Below are positions 26,886-35,888 of a DNA stretch of 64,000 nucleotides, in pieces (the stretch's first letter is position 1; the number at the start of each line of letters is the position of its first letter). Both the position numbers and the translations under genes were made by a program. The stretch is taken from assembly GCA_026874595.1 (NCBI GenBank), contig JAPPUL010000081.1:126001-190000 (forward strand), written 5' to 3'. Origin of the DNA: Sipunculus nudus (Eukaryota > Annelida > Sipuncula > Golfingiida > Sipunculidae). The notes under the pieces were generated by a model. It had not been told where the DNA came from, did no database searches, and saw nothing but the letters and a program-made list of their open reading frames with translations.

Positions 26886-28181
26886 ATGCGAGTATTGTTA
26901 GTAGGTAGCGGGGGACGTGAGGATGTTTTACTATCTAAGGTGCAGGCCTCAGGGCGAGCAAGTGAGATATATGTATGTCCTGGCAATGGGGGTACAAAGT
27001 TTCGTGGAGGGATTAGGGTAGAGATAGGAGTAAATGATGTAGAATATATAGTAGACTACGCAAGAGCAAAGAAGATAGATTATGCAATAATAGGCCCAGA
27101 AGAGCCGCTAACAAAGGGTCTATCAGATAAGCTTAGAGAGCTTGGGATAAAGTGTCTAGGAGTTAGCAAGGCGGCGTCAATACTTGAAAGTAGTAAAAGC
27201 TTTAGTAAGAGTATATTAAGCAGATATAATATAGAAACGGCAAGGTATGTAGAAAGCGAAACATACGAGGCTGCAGAGAAACATATAAGTGGAGATAAGT
27301 TTAGTTATCCGCTTGTTATAAAATATGATGGGCTTGCAGCAGGGAAAGGAGTATATATATGCAAAGATTATGGGGAGGGTTTAAAAGCACTTGAGGAAAT
27401 ATTTATATTAAATAAGTTTGGGAATGACTTTAAGAAAGTGGTAATAGAGGAGTATTTAGAAGGAGAAGAGCTATCAGCCTTTGCGTTTAGCGATGGCAAA
27501 AGCGTGGTCCCGTTAATATATGCCAGAGATTATAAGAAGATATTTGAAGGAGATGAGGGACCGAACACGGGTGGGATGGGGAGCTACACGCCGGTATCGT
27601 TTATAACTAAGGAGTTAGAGGAGAGGATATATGAGGAGGTATTAAAGCCGACAATAGAAGGCTTGAAAGATTTTGGGATAGAGTATATAGGAGTACTTTA
27701 TGCGGGACTAATGTTGAGCAATGTAGGGAGTGGTGATTTAGCGATAAAGGTGCTTGAGTATAACGTAAGGTTTGGAGATCCTGAGGCGCAGGTGATACTG
27801 CCGCTTTTGAAGACGGATATACTAGATATAATAGATGCTCTTGAGGGGGGATATTTGGATAAAGTGTCACTAGAATGGGATTCTCGCGCATCAGTATGTG
27901 TGGTATTGGCCTCAGAAGGTTATCCTGGTTCCTATGAGACAGGGTATAAGATTAGAGGGCTTGAGGCTGTTAGAGAGATGGAATCTTTAGAGATATTTCA
28001 TGCAGGTACAGTAAAGAAAGATGATGAAATATATACAAAAGGGGGTCGAGTATTGAACGTGGTAGGGTTTGGAAAGGACTTGGAGGAAGCTAATGCGCAA
28101 GCGTATGCGGGGGTATCTAAGATAAGTTATGCTAATAAATATTATAGAAAAGACATAGGTTTGCTTTGTAAGGGAAATTAG
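26886..28181 (+). CDS. purD: Phosphoribosylamine-glycine ligase PurD
   Basis: 431 residues, full length. N-terminal MRVLLVGSGGRE, then IIGPEEPLTKGLSDKLR, the ATP-grasp core (VIKYDGLAAGKGVYI, EEYLEGEELSAFAF), ARDYKKIFEGDEGPNTGGMGSYTP-type region (about residues 212-235) and EYNVRFGDPEAQVILP for metal binding. It catalyses the second step of de novo purine synthesis. RBS GGAGG lies about 7 bp before ATG 26886. purE follows. Confidence 0.97.
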   Translation: MRVLLVGSGGREDVLLSKVQASGRASEIYVCPGNGGTKFRGGIRVEIGVNDVEYIVDYARAKKIDYAIIGPEEPLTKGLSDKLRELGIKCLGVSKAASILESSKSFSKSILSRYNIETARYVESETYEAAEKHISGDKFSYPLVIKYDGLAAGKGVYICKDYGEGLKALEEIFILNKFGNDFKKVVIEEYLEGEELSAFAFSDGKSVVPLIYARDYKKIFEGDEGPNTGGMGSYTPVSFITKELEERIYEEVLKPTIEGLKDFGIEYIGVLYAGLMLSNVGSGDLAIKVLEYNVRFGDPEAQVILPLLKTDILDIIDALEGGYLDKVSLEWDSRASVCVVLASEGYPGSYETGYKIRGLEAVREMESLEIFHAGTVKKDDEIYTKGGRVLNVVGFGKDLEEANAQAYAGVSKISYANKYYRKDIGLLCKGN

Positions 28182-28224
28182 TAAGGAAATAAATAAAGGA
28201 CAAATAGAAGGGGAAAGGAGGTAT

Positions 28225-28755
28225 ATGTTGGAAGAAGGGATAAAAGTGGGTGTAATAATGGGAAGCGATAGCGATTTAGGAGTAATGAACGAGAGTGTAA
28301 AGGTGTTAAAAGAGCTTGGGATAGGGTATGAGGTAGACATTTTATCAGCCCACAGGCTACCAGATGATGTTGTAGAGTATGCAAAAGGTGCTGAGGATAG
28401 ATTAAAAGTGATAATAGCGGGAGCGGGAGCGGCAGCGCATTTACCGGGTGTAATAGCCTCAAACACATTGGTACCGGTAATAGGAGTTCCACTAGATGCA
28501 ACATCTTTAAAAGGGGTAGACAGTTTATATTCTATATTGCAGATGCCAGGGGGTATACCGGTTGCAACTATGGCGATAGGGAAAGCGGGAGCAAAGAACG
28601 CAGGACTGTACGCAGCACAAATGCTAAGTATTTGTGACGCAAGTGTACGAGGTAGGTTAAAAAAGTATAGAAAAAGTATGGCGAGGAAGGTAATAAAGAG
28701 AAATGAGGAGTTAAAGCGACTTGGGATAGAAGGTTATTTATCTAAGGGTGGGTAG
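28225..28755 (+). CDS. purE: N5-carboxyaminoimidazole ribonucleotide mutase PurE (class I)
   Basis: 176 residues. VGVIMGSDSDLGVM, the active-site DILSAHRLPDDV and the glycine-rich AGAGAAAHLPGVIASNT identify PurE; the small extension after LSI is normal. It moves the carboxylate of N5-CAIR to give CAIR. It follows purD by 43 bp, after AAAGGAGGT. Confidence 0.96.
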   Translation: MLEEGIKVGVIMGSDSDLGVMNESVKVLKELGIGYEVDILSAHRLPDDVVEYAKGAEDRLKVIIAGAGAAAHLPGVIASNTLVPVIGVPLDATSLKGVDSLYSILQMPGGIPVATMAIGKAGAKNAGLYAAQMLSICDASVRGRLKKYRKSMARKVIKRNEELKRLGIEGYLSKGG

Positions 28756-28774
28756 AATGTAGATTATTATATGC

Positions 28775-29095
28775 TTAAGAATATAATAGTATTTTATCTT
28801 TGATTAGGGTATAGGACTGAACACCGGAGAATCTTTCGATTAGCTGACTATTTTTGTAAAAGAATAAAGTAGGGATAGACTTAACACTAAGAGCGCTTGC
28901 AAGTTCTTGGTTTTTGTCAATATCGACTTTAGTAATTTTGAATAAGCTGCCGATTTGGTTATGAACAGTAGCAATAGAGTCTTCAAGCATAGAACAAGTG
29001 CCGGCCCAGTTGGCATAAAAATGTACTAAAGTAAGGGTATCAGAGAGCAAAACCTCTTTATCAAAAGAGGACTTATCAATTTCTAAAACTTCCAA
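28775..29095 (-). CDS. Thioredoxin-like protein with a one-cysteine WAGTC active site
   Basis: 106 residues of the thioredoxin fold: the strand LVHFYANW, then WAGTC in place of WCGPC, the ITKVDIDKNQELASAL strand-helix and the cis-proline region SIPTLFFYKN. The nucleophilic first cysteine is Ala31 and the proline is Thr33, leaving only resolving Cys34. It cannot act as an ordinary dithiol reductase. It might bind mixed disulfides, act as a chaperone, or be in decay. It converges with purE. A tandem duplication of AAAACTTCCAAAAAC sits at the start codon (29086-29116). Confidence 0.88.
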   Translation of the reverse strand: MEVLEIDKSSFDKEVLLSDTLTLVHFYANWAGTCSMLEDSIATVHNQIGSLFKITKVDIDKNQELASALSVKSIPTLFFYKNSQLIERFSGVQSYTLIKDKILLYS

Positions 29096-29362
29096 AAACT
29101 AAAACTTCCAAAAACCAGAATAAAAGATATTATTTGCATTATACAGGACTATCATAATATAAAAATAAACATAAGTGGATTAAAGAGGTAAAAAAAGGGC
29201 TAATAAATATTACAGATAAAAAATAAAGAGCCGATTAGAGAAAGAGTAGAGAGGATGGGTGATATAGAAAGGTGGTATAGAAAGGGTTGATGGAGGGAAC
29301 TGACCTTTATAGATAGTTAGAGTGTAATGTTATAAAGTAAGAAAAAGTGAAAGGAGCAATAG
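29096..29362. promoter_or_regulatory. Divergent spacer between the thioredoxin-like gene and flgF
   Basis: 267 bp of AT- and purine-rich DNA without a gene. GCCGATTA at 29230-29237 resembles a sigma-28 -10 element about 125 bp upstream of flgF, but the matching -35 is poor. AAAGGAGCAAT precedes the flgF start. Confidence 0.3.
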
Positions 29363-30217
29363 ATGGTAAGAGGATTGTACACGGGTGCAAGTGGAATGCT
29401 TGCAGAATGGGAGAGAATGAACGTGGTCTCAAACAACTTAGCAAATATAAATACGACAGGGTATAAACGGGATGAGGCAATAACAAAGTCTTTTCCGGAG
29501 ATGCTTTTGCGGCGCCTAGATGACAATGGAGTAGTAAAGGTGCCTTCTGGTTCGTATGACATAGCTCCTTATGTAGGCAAGGTAGGAACTGGGGTTGAAG
29601 TAAGTAATATACATACAAGACAAGGTCAAGGTAGTTTAAAGAGTACAGGCAATGATTTTGATTTAGCACTTGGTGGGCGTGGTTTTTTCGTAGTGAAGAC
29701 TGACAGAGGGCTTATGTTCACACGGGATGGTAGTTTCACAATAGACAAGCAAGCTTATTTGGTAACTAAAGAAGGGCATAGGGTACAAGGGGAGGGAGGC
29801 GACATAAGGGTAAAAGTAAATAATCTAAAGATAGACGAAGAGGGGCAAATATTTATAAATGAAGAGTATGCAAGTGAGGATCTTGGAAGTTTTGCAGATA
29901 AGAGTACAAATTCATGGGAAAGGCCTTATAAATTAGATAGGTTACGTATAGTGAATTTTTATAATATAAATGGGCTTGAGAAGGTGGGACATAATTTCTA
30001 TGAGGAGACGAAAGTAAGCGGTGAGGCAAGAGACATGCCAAAGGGGGAGGGCAGAGCAAAAGTGTTTCAAGGCTATTTAGAAATGTCTAATGTAAATCCG
30101 GTAGTAGAGATGGTACGGATGATAGAAGTACAAAGGAGTTACGAGGCTAACCAGCGTACGATACTGGCACACGACAGCTTACTTGAGAAGGCAGTAAACG
30201 AGATAGGCAGAGTCTAG
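29363..30217 (+). CDS. flgF: Flagellar basal-body rod protein FlgF (FlgF/FlgG family)
   Basis: 284 residues. N-terminal rod signature MVRGLYTGASGMLAEWERMNVVSNNLANINTTGYKRDEA (about residues 1-39) and C-terminal EMSNVNPVVEMVRMIEVQRSYEANQR. It is one of two tandem distal-rod family genes; the more divergent N-terminus and greater length suit FlgF (called FlgG1/FlhO-like in some species), and the next gene is FlgG. It forms part of the periplasmic drive shaft. Confidence 0.9.
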   Translation: MVRGLYTGASGMLAEWERMNVVSNNLANINTTGYKRDEAITKSFPEMLLRRLDDNGVVKVPSGSYDIAPYVGKVGTGVEVSNIHTRQGQGSLKSTGNDFDLALGGRGFFVVKTDRGLMFTRDGSFTIDKQAYLVTKEGHRVQGEGGDIRVKVNNLKIDEEGQIFINEEYASEDLGSFADKSTNSWERPYKLDRLRIVNFYNINGLEKVGHNFYEETKVSGEARDMPKGEGRAKVFQGYLEMSNVNPVVEMVRMIEVQRSYEANQRTILAHDSLLEKAVNEIGRV

Positions 30218-30268
30218 GATATATAAAGAAATGGTAAAAATATAATATTGTAAGGGGATAAATAGAAT

Positions 30269-31072
30269 ATGATAAAATCGTTATGGACAGCAGCAAGTGG
30301 GATGACGGCACAACAATTTAATATAGACACAGTATCAAACAACTTATCAAATGTAAATACAGTAGGTTTTAAGAAGGGGCGAGCAGAGTTTCAGGACTTG
30401 ATATATCAAACGTTGCGAGAGGCGGGGACAAGCTCATCAGTAGACAGTGAATATCCGGGTGCATTACAATCGGGGCTGGGAGTGAAGGTATCAGCAAAAC
30501 AGAAGATGTATACCCAAGGTTCTTTGAAGCATACAGAAAATAAGGTAGACATAGCGATAATGGGGGAAGGCTTTTTGAAGGTGCTTATGGCAGATGGTAG
30601 ATATGGGTATACAAGGAATGGAGAATTTAAGATAGATGCAAGGGGAGACATAGTAACATCGGATGGATATTATCTTGAACCACCAGTTAGAGTAGCTCTT
30701 GACGTAATACATGAAAGCATATCGATATCCGAGACTGGTGTAGTAAAGTACAAGCGGGCAGGGATGGTAGATGATGGACAAGAGATTGAGGCGGGACAAA
30801 TAAAGTTATATCGTTTTGTAAATCCTGCAGGATTAAAGAACATAGGAAAGAATGTGGTAGTGGAGACGGTAGCAAGCGGCCCTGAATTTGAGGGGGAGGG
30901 GTCATCTGATGGTTATGGAAAGATAATCCAAGGCTATGTGGAGATGTCAAACGTAGCGATAGTGGATGAGATGGTGAATATGATAGTAGCGCAGCGAGCC
31001 TATGAATTTAACTCTAAAGCGATACAAACATCAGACTCAATGCTTGGGACAGCAGTATCATTAAAGAGATAG
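30269..31072 (+). CDS. flgG: Flagellar distal-rod protein FlgG
   Basis: 267 residues, the standard FlgG length. MIKSLWTAASGMTAQQFNIDTVSNNLSNVNTVGFKKGRAEFQDL marks the N-terminus and YVEMSNVAIVDEMVNMIVAQRAYEFNSKAIQTSDSML the C-terminus. The FQDLIYQTLREAG insertion that follows the first helix is characteristic of FlgG. It lies 51 bp after flgF. Confidence 0.95.
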   Translation: MIKSLWTAASGMTAQQFNIDTVSNNLSNVNTVGFKKGRAEFQDLIYQTLREAGTSSSVDSEYPGALQSGLGVKVSAKQKMYTQGSLKHTENKVDIAIMGEGFLKVLMADGRYGYTRNGEFKIDARGDIVTSDGYYLEPPVRVALDVIHESISISETGVVKYKRAGMVDDGQEIEAGQIKLYRFVNPAGLKNIGKNVVVETVASGPEFEGEGSSDGYGKIIQGYVEMSNVAIVDEMVNMIVAQRAYEFNSKAIQTSDSMLGTAVSLKR

Positions 31073-31107
31073 ATTTTAATAAATATCTAATAGAAAGAGA
31101 GTAAGAA

Positions 31108-31557
31108 ATGGAAATAGAAAGTCTTTCAAAAAGCGCTATAAATAATACTATAGGGCTAATAGAAGATAGTGGTAAATCGATAAAAGGCTCAAAGGATGGA
31201 AAGGATAGTATAAGTTTTAGTAGTAGGTTAGAAGGTGAGATAGAAAGGCAGGCTAAGGCGGATAGTTTAAAAGGTGCTAAATCGAGAGATAAAGTACATG
31301 CAGGAGAGGATGCAAAACTTGTAGATGCAAAACTAATGGAAGTATGTTATGAGTTTGAATCACTTTTAGTAAATCGTATGTTCAAGAGTATGTATAATAG
31401 TATAGATAAAAGCAACTTATTAAACTATGGCGGGCATGCAGAGGAGGTTTTTAATGATATGTTATACAATGAAAGAGCGCTTGAGATATCGAAAACAGGA
31501 GAAATTGGTCTTGCAAAGATAATATATGAACAACTTAAAGGAGGTAAGAGCAGCTAA
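31108..31557 (+). CDS. flgJ: Rod-binding protein, FlgJ N-terminal domain only
   Basis: 149 residues. The core EFESLLVNRMFKSMYNS with GGHAEEVFNDMLYNERALEI is the rod-binding domain found at the N-terminus of FlgJ. The muramidase domain of enteric FlgJ is absent, as in spirochaetes, so a separate hydrolase must open the peptidoglycan. It follows flgG by 36 bp. Confidence 0.88.
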   Translation: MEIESLSKSAINNTIGLIEDSGKSIKGSKDGKDSISFSSRLEGEIERQAKADSLKGAKSRDKVHAGEDAKLVDAKLMEVCYEFESLLVNRMFKSMYNSIDKSNLLNYGGHAEEVFNDMLYNERALEISKTGEIGLAKIIYEQLKGGKSS

Positions 31558-31656
31558 AGCTTATGAGCGCTAATAGGGTTAAGAGCAGGTAAAGAGGAGA
31601 AGCTAGTTCTAAATCTAAGCCACTACCTCCCTACCAACCCACAAAATCAATTCCTA

Positions 31657-32562
31657 TTAGAAACTCATGCTATCAATCAAACGCTGAACGAGTACAGGTT
31701 TCATATTAGCTTGAGCAAGCATAGATAAAGAAGCCTCAGTAAGGACCCTAGATTTTATGTAATTTACGGTTTCCAAAGCCATATCAGTATCCCTAATACG
31801 GGACTCAGCAGCAGTCAAGTTCTCCGCAGCGATTTCAATGACCCGCGTAGTTGATTCCATTCTAGACTGATAAGCCCCCAAGTTAGCCCGTTGTTTATTG
31901 ACAATAGAAATAGCTTTATCAATAGTTCCCAATGTCTGATTGGATGAGTCTTGTGAGCTATAACTGATATTAAGCTTCCGATTGTTGTCATTACCAGAAG
32001 AAAGGCCCAAAGCAGCAGCCGACATATCATCTATGAAAAGGCTTTCGCGTTGGTTCATAGCAGGGCCAATATGCAAAGCAACCCCGCCATCAGGTTTATT
32101 AATAACGGGAGTATTACTTTTAGTAGTAGATTTAGGATTTCTAAACCCACCCTGAAGTAGTTTAAGGCCATTGTACTCAGCCTGAGAAGCAATTCTATCT
32201 ACTTCATCAACGAGTTGCCGAACCTCAGTTTCAACCTGTTGTCTATCTTCTTTAGTGTAGATTCCATTAGAGGTTTGAATAGCAAGCTCTCTCATACGCT
32301 GTAGTAAGTCAGAAGTAGTTTCAAGCCAACCTTCGGCAGTTTGTAGGAAAGAGATACCATCCTGAGCATTTCTGCTAGCCATTTTAAGGCCTCGGATTTG
32401 TGATCTCATCTTCTCTGAGACAGCAAGACCGGTAGGGTCATCCATGCCTTTATTAATTCTAAGGCCACTAGACATTTTCTCAACGGAACGATCCATCTTA
32501 GCAGCATTCAGATTAAGCTGACGATGCGCATAAAGCGCACTAATATTATTGTTAATGATCAT
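31657..32562 (-). CDS. flaB: Flagellin, FlaB-type filament core protein
   Basis: 301 residues from ATG 32562, chosen because AAGGAGGGA lies just upstream and IINNNISALYAHRQL is the flagellin N-terminus; a further upstream in-frame ATG has no RBS. The D0/D1 segments (SSGLRINKGMDDPTGLAVSEKMRSQIRGL, EGWLETTSDLLQRMRELAIQTSNGIY) and the C-terminal RIRDTDMALETVNYIKSRVL match spirochaetal FlaB pattern best. It is slightly longer than the usual 285 or so residues, owing to a Ser/Thr/Asn/Pro-rich stretch (about residues 135-150) before VALHIGPAMNQRE. In spirochaetes such filaments lie in the periplasm. It is transcribed away from flgJ. Confidence 0.95.
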   Translation of the reverse strand: MIINNNISALYAHRQLNLNAAKMDRSVEKMSSGLRINKGMDDPTGLAVSEKMRSQIRGLKMASRNAQDGISFLQTAEGWLETTSDLLQRMRELAIQTSNGIYTKEDRQQVETEVRQLVDEVDRIASQAEYNGLKLLQGGFRNPKSTTKSNTPVINKPDGGVALHIGPAMNQRESLFIDDMSAAALGLSSGNDNNRKLNISYSSQDSSNQTLGTIDKAISIVNKQRANLGAYQSRMESTTRVIEIAAENLTAAESRIRDTDMALETVNYIKSRVLTEASLSMLAQANMKPVLVQRLIDSMSF

Positions 32563-32568
32563 AAGCGT

Positions 32569-32579
32569 CCCTCCTTGGG
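32569..32579 (-). promoter_or_regulatory. Ribosome binding site of flaB, candidate CsrA site
   Basis: On the minus strand CCCAAGGAGGG puts the Shine-Dalgarno AAGGAGG in a small CCC/GGG hairpin with loop AAGGA, which fits the ANGGA loop preferred by CsrA. csrA and its antagonist fliW are in the same window. Only three base pairs support the stem, so this is a hypothesis. Confidence 0.45.
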
Positions 32580-32601
32580 CACAATATATTATGTGTAGAA
32601 T

Positions 32602-32610
32602 ATTATAACA
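32602..32610 (-). promoter_or_regulatory. Extended -10 promoter element of flaB
   Basis: TGTTATAAT on the minus strand is an ideal extended -10 (TGnTATAAT), about 40 bp before the start codon. No good -35 or sigma-28 motif is seen, so flaB may use the housekeeping sigma factor. Confidence 0.5.
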
Positions 32611-32810
32611 CACACTTGCAGGTTAATGTGTTACACTTTAATATATTTAAGATATAGATCCGTTTATCCTGATATACTAAAGTATTTAATATTCTATTTA
32701 ATAATAGAATTCAATTAAAGTAGATATGTCAAATATTTCTTGATAAATTGTTGCAATTTCTTTGTATATTTTTGAATATTTTAATTAAGTGCTTTTAAGG
32801 GGGACAATAT

Positions 32811-33083
32811 TTGTCTATGGAAGCAAAGAAGGAAGTAAAGGATATTCTACTAGATACACTAATGTATCATAAGAATGAGCTTAAAAAATATATTGCACAG
32901 GAGAAAGAACTTTCAAGTAATGAGTCTGTAGCTGATGGTAAGAGGCTTTCTGAGCTTCGGGAATTACGACATTCAGTTAGCGATAAAATTAAGACTTGTG
33001 CATATAGTCTTGTTGATATGGGGGCAAGATTTGGTGCACGTAAAATCCGTGCAAGACAAAGTATAACAAAAAGAGTAAAATAG
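32811..33083 (+). CDS. Small helical protein of unknown function
   Basis: 90 residues from TTG 32811, or 88 from ATG 32817; AAGGGGGAC lies upstream of both. It is highly charged, mostly helical and ends in a basic stretch (GARKIRARQSITKRVK). It is divergent from flaB, sharing its upstream region. I do not recognise a family; a nucleic-acid-binding or chaperone role would be a guess. Confidence 0.6.
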   Translation: MSMEAKKEVKDILLDTLMYHKNELKKYIAQEKELSSNESVADGKRLSELRELRHSVSDKIKTCAYSLVDMGARFGARKIRARQSITKRVK

Positions 33084-33346
33084 AGTATTATTAAATAAAA
33101 ATATCATATACTTTTATAAGTTTTTTTTTAGCAAGGCCTACATTTATATTACAGTTTGACTAAACTAAAGGTTGAAACTAATCTAAGTACAGATTGTATG
33201 TAAGGACATATATGCCATAAATGATTAACTTTTTTTGCTACTACTCCCCCCATTAACAAAAACTTTGATTAATTATTTCTTAATTAGTATGCTTAAAGTA
33301 TATTTTAAGATAAACCATTTGTTAAATAAGGAGGTATGTTTAAATT
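33084..33346. other. AT-rich spacer, nothing recognised
   Basis: 263 bp with short homopolymer runs; a GGAGGT RBS for the next gene lies at its end. Confidence 0.5.
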
Positions 33347-33814
33347 ATGTTTTGGGACATACGATTTTCAAAGAAGCTAAGTCTTTTTTTTCTGTTATTT
33401 GGTAGCATAGTATTTTTGGGTTGTGAGGGGGTTAGTCAGGGGAATAATTCTTCTAATAAGGATGCCTATAAAGTTGCATATCACATATCAGAAGCGGGCA
33501 GGACACCTGTTGTACTTAGAAATATAAGGAATCATATAAACGGAGTAGAGGACAAAAAGGCGCTTAATATAATAGTGGTGACGCATGCAACAGGGGTAAA
33601 ACCATTTCTAAAGGACACGATGGCTCCTGGGATAGACACTAATATGCAGGCGCTACGAGATGATGGGGTTAAATTTGAGGTATGTGGGAATACCCTGAAG
33701 GGGTTAAAGGTAGAGCTTACTGATCTTTACGATGGTTTTACGAGCCGTCCTGAAGGAGGAGTTGTACGACTTGCGGAATTGCAATCTAAGGGCTATGTAT
33801 ATCTTAGACCATAA
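33347..33814 (+). CDS. DsrE-fold lipoprotein
   Basis: 155 residues. A signal peptide ends in the lipobox FLGC (about Cys26). The mature domain has the DsrE/DsrF-like pattern: KVAYHISEAG, LNIIVVTHATGVKPFL and VKFEVCGNTLKGL with a conserved Cys that may carry sulfane sulfur. Such periplasmic DsrE proteins occur in sulfur metabolism, but a precise role is unknown. A tandem AAAGTCTAAATA duplication follows the stop (33817-33838). Confidence 0.78.
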   Translation: MFWDIRFSKKLSLFFLLFGSIVFLGCEGVSQGNNSSNKDAYKVAYHISEAGRTPVVLRNIRNHINGVEDKKALNIIVVTHATGVKPFLKDTMAPGIDTNMQALRDDGVKFEVCGNTLKGLKVELTDLYDGFTSRPEGGVVRLAELQSKGYVYLRP

Positions 33815-33986
33815 AGTCTAAATAAAGTCTAAATAACTTGTGTTAATCTTAAGTGGAGCTGGTTTTAAGCTTAAAGGTTTTTGTATTTGGGCCTTATTGC
33901 GAAGTCCCTATTTTAGGCTTTGAAGATACTGCTTTAAATTAAAAGCTATAAAATAATATTTTGTAGGATAATAAATAAAAGGTGAA

Positions 33987-34343
33987 ATGAAAGTACTAAT
34001 AATATTTAATAGGGTTCCCTATGATGGAACGGATGTAACATGGAACGGGTTACGGCTTGCAAAGACGTTGGTATCTGCAGGAGAAGATGTAAGGATATTC
34101 TTGATGAACGATTCGGTGGATTTGGCAAGGGAGGTATGTAAGAAGCCAGAAAGTTATGATCAAGATTTGAAGGAGATGTTGAAGGGGTTGATATTAGAGG
34201 GAGTGGATGTAGAGGTTTGCGGGACGTGTATGGCGCGGTGTGGGTTGTACAAGAACGAGCCATATTACGAGGGTGCAAAAAAGTCGACAATGGGAAAGTT
34301 AGGGGAGTGGGTAATAGATAGCGATAAAGTGCTAAGCTTCTAA
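33987..34343 (+). CDS. DsrE/DsrF-like cytoplasmic sulfur-relay protein
   Basis: 118 residues. KVLIIFNRVPYDGTDVTWNGLRLAKTL and VRIFLMNDSVDLA give the DsrE fold; VEVCGTCMARCGL contributes three cysteines, a CxxC plus one, in the usual active-site position. It may carry persulfide sulfur or be linked to the arsenate reductase next to it. Orientation and spacing suggest a transcription unit with arsC. Confidence 0.82.
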   Translation: MKVLIIFNRVPYDGTDVTWNGLRLAKTLVSAGEDVRIFLMNDSVDLAREVCKKPESYDQDLKEMLKGLILEGVDVEVCGTCMARCGLYKNEPYYEGAKKSTMGKLGEWVIDSDKVLSF

Positions 34344-34458
34344 AGCATTATTACTGCTAAGGTTTTATATAATCCTCAAAGTAGCTTACTATCCAAGAGA
34401 ATGACTTTATATTATTAATGCTTAAAAGTCGATATATCTTAATTTAGGTATTAATGAT

Positions 34459-34917
34459 ATGAATAAAAGCTTAAATAAGAAACAAAAAGTATTATATCTT
34501 TGCACAGGTAATTCTTGTCGTAGTCAAATGGCAGAAGGGTTTACGAGGGTGCTTAAAGGGGATATAATAGAAGCCTACTCAGCAGGGCTTGAGGCACATG
34601 GATTGAATAGATATGCAGTGGAAGTGATGTTAGAGGGTGGAGTTGACATATCGAAACAGAAGTCAGAAGAGGTTTTTAAGTATAAAGATTTTGAATTTGA
34701 TGTAGTAGTAACGGTTTGTGGGGATGCAAAAGAGAGCTGTCCGAGCTTTTCTGGTAATTGTAAAGTGGTGCATGTAGGTTTTGGTGATCCTCCGAAGATG
34801 GCGCTTGAGGTACGTGAGCGAGGAGGTAGTGCGGAAGAGGAGCTTGAGTGCTATCGTATTATCCGAGATGAGATAAAGGCGTTTGTGGAGGGGCTTCCTG
34901 CGGGTCTAAGCAATTAG
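34459..34917 (+). CDS. arsC: Arsenate reductase, low-molecular-weight phosphatase type (thioredoxin-coupled ArsC)
   Basis: 152 residues. The catalytic P-loop is CTGNSCRSQMAEGF, and the redox pair is in VTVCGDAKESCPSF; GFGDPP provides the acid/base Asp. This is the family that reduces arsenate to arsenite with a Cys-Cys-Cys relay regenerated by thioredoxin. No arsB/arsR is nearby. It is the last host-type intact gene before the accessory region. Confidence 0.93.
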   Translation: MNKSLNKKQKVLYLCTGNSCRSQMAEGFTRVLKGDIIEAYSAGLEAHGLNRYAVEVMLEGGVDISKQKSEEVFKYKDFEFDVVVTVCGDAKESCPSFSGNCKVVHVGFGDPPKMALEVRERGGSAEEELECYRIIRDEIKAFVEGLPAGLSN

Positions 34918-35023
34918 CTATAATCTAAATTAGCAATACTATTATTTAATAGAGTGTACTCTGAATCTATTATTTTGGGTATCAAATGCTATTAGAATAA
35001 ACCCATGTTCACCAATACTCGAC

Positions 35024-35221
35024 TTAGCATCTTACTTTATTACCGTAATCACGAATATGCTTTTTCTCTATCCCTGAGCGATTCAATCTTACTAAAATAC
35101 GGCGTAACACCACAGGGCTAGTGCCAAAGCTTTTAGCCAAAGTATTAGAAGACACACGCTCACCATTGTTTGATGCTAGGTAGCCAACTATGTGTAGCCC
35201 AATTGCTAAATCTATGTTCAT
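35024..35221 (-). pseudogene. Truncated Rrf2-family regulator
   Basis: 65 residues covering only the N-terminal winged helix: LAIGLHIVGYLASNNGERVSSNTLAKSFGTSPVVLRRILVRLNRSG. Rrf2 proteins are near 130-150 residues and continue with a wing and a Cys region. Here the sequence leaves the family at GIEKKH and stops. It is therefore a remnant, divergent from a small membrane gene. Confidence 0.8.
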
Positions 35222-35336
35222 TTTTAAATGTAACTAAAATTGTTGCATTTTTGTTTAATTTATAATAAAATACTATTGTATAGGATAAATATGGTTTTGT
35301 TTCAATTTTTAAATGATTAATTTAAGATTTTTTTTT

Positions 35337-35774
35337 ATGAATACTTCACTATTATTAAAACTATCATCGATTTTGTGGGTTATTTGGGGGTTAGTGCATG
35401 CTTTTGCAGGTTTTATAGTAATTAGCAGTGATACTGTAACTGCAGTTCAAGCAATTGCAGATGGTATCGATGCAAATTTACTCACTTTTAATTATCCTGA
35501 AGCTACTGGTGCGATAATAAATCAACATGGATGGAATTTAGCTTGGTTTGGCATTGTTACTATTATTGGAGCAGTTTTTATTTGGCGCAACAACGCCACA
35601 GCTATTTTTATAACCGCGATGGTAGGTGGGCTAGCAGACTTAGGTTATTTCATATTTCTTGATTTAGATGGATTCGTAAATTTTGTTCCTGGAACAATTA
35701 TGACCATTGTGTCATCATTAGCGATTATTTTGAGTTTTATAGCCTATTTTCAAAATAGACAAGTTAAAGAATAA
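35337..35774 (+). CDS. Small four-helix membrane protein of unknown function
   Basis: About 145 residues from MNTSLLLKLSS at 35337; an in-frame ATG at 35313 is possible but adds only a Phe-rich string. Four hydrophobic helices. It resembles small membrane proteins found beside Rrf2 regulators, but I know no function. It is intact, unlike its neighbours. Confidence 0.65.
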   Translation: MNTSLLLKLSSILWVIWGLVHAFAGFIVISSDTVTAVQAIADGIDANLLTFNYPEATGAIINQHGWNLAWFGIVTIIGAVFIWRNNATAIFITAMVGGLADLGYFIFLDLDGFVNFVPGTIMTIVSSLAIILSFIAYFQNRQVKE

Positions 35775-35888
35775 AAACAATACATAACCAATTATCACAA
35801 ATTAATAAATAATTATTCAAATCATATCATATAGGTTTTGAATACCAGGCTAAAGGATTAAATTTAGCGGTAAATTTTGGAGGAGATA

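Noticed and set aside
31558-31656. Rho-independent terminator between flgJ and flaB
   Set aside because: No stable stem followed by a T-run on either strand.
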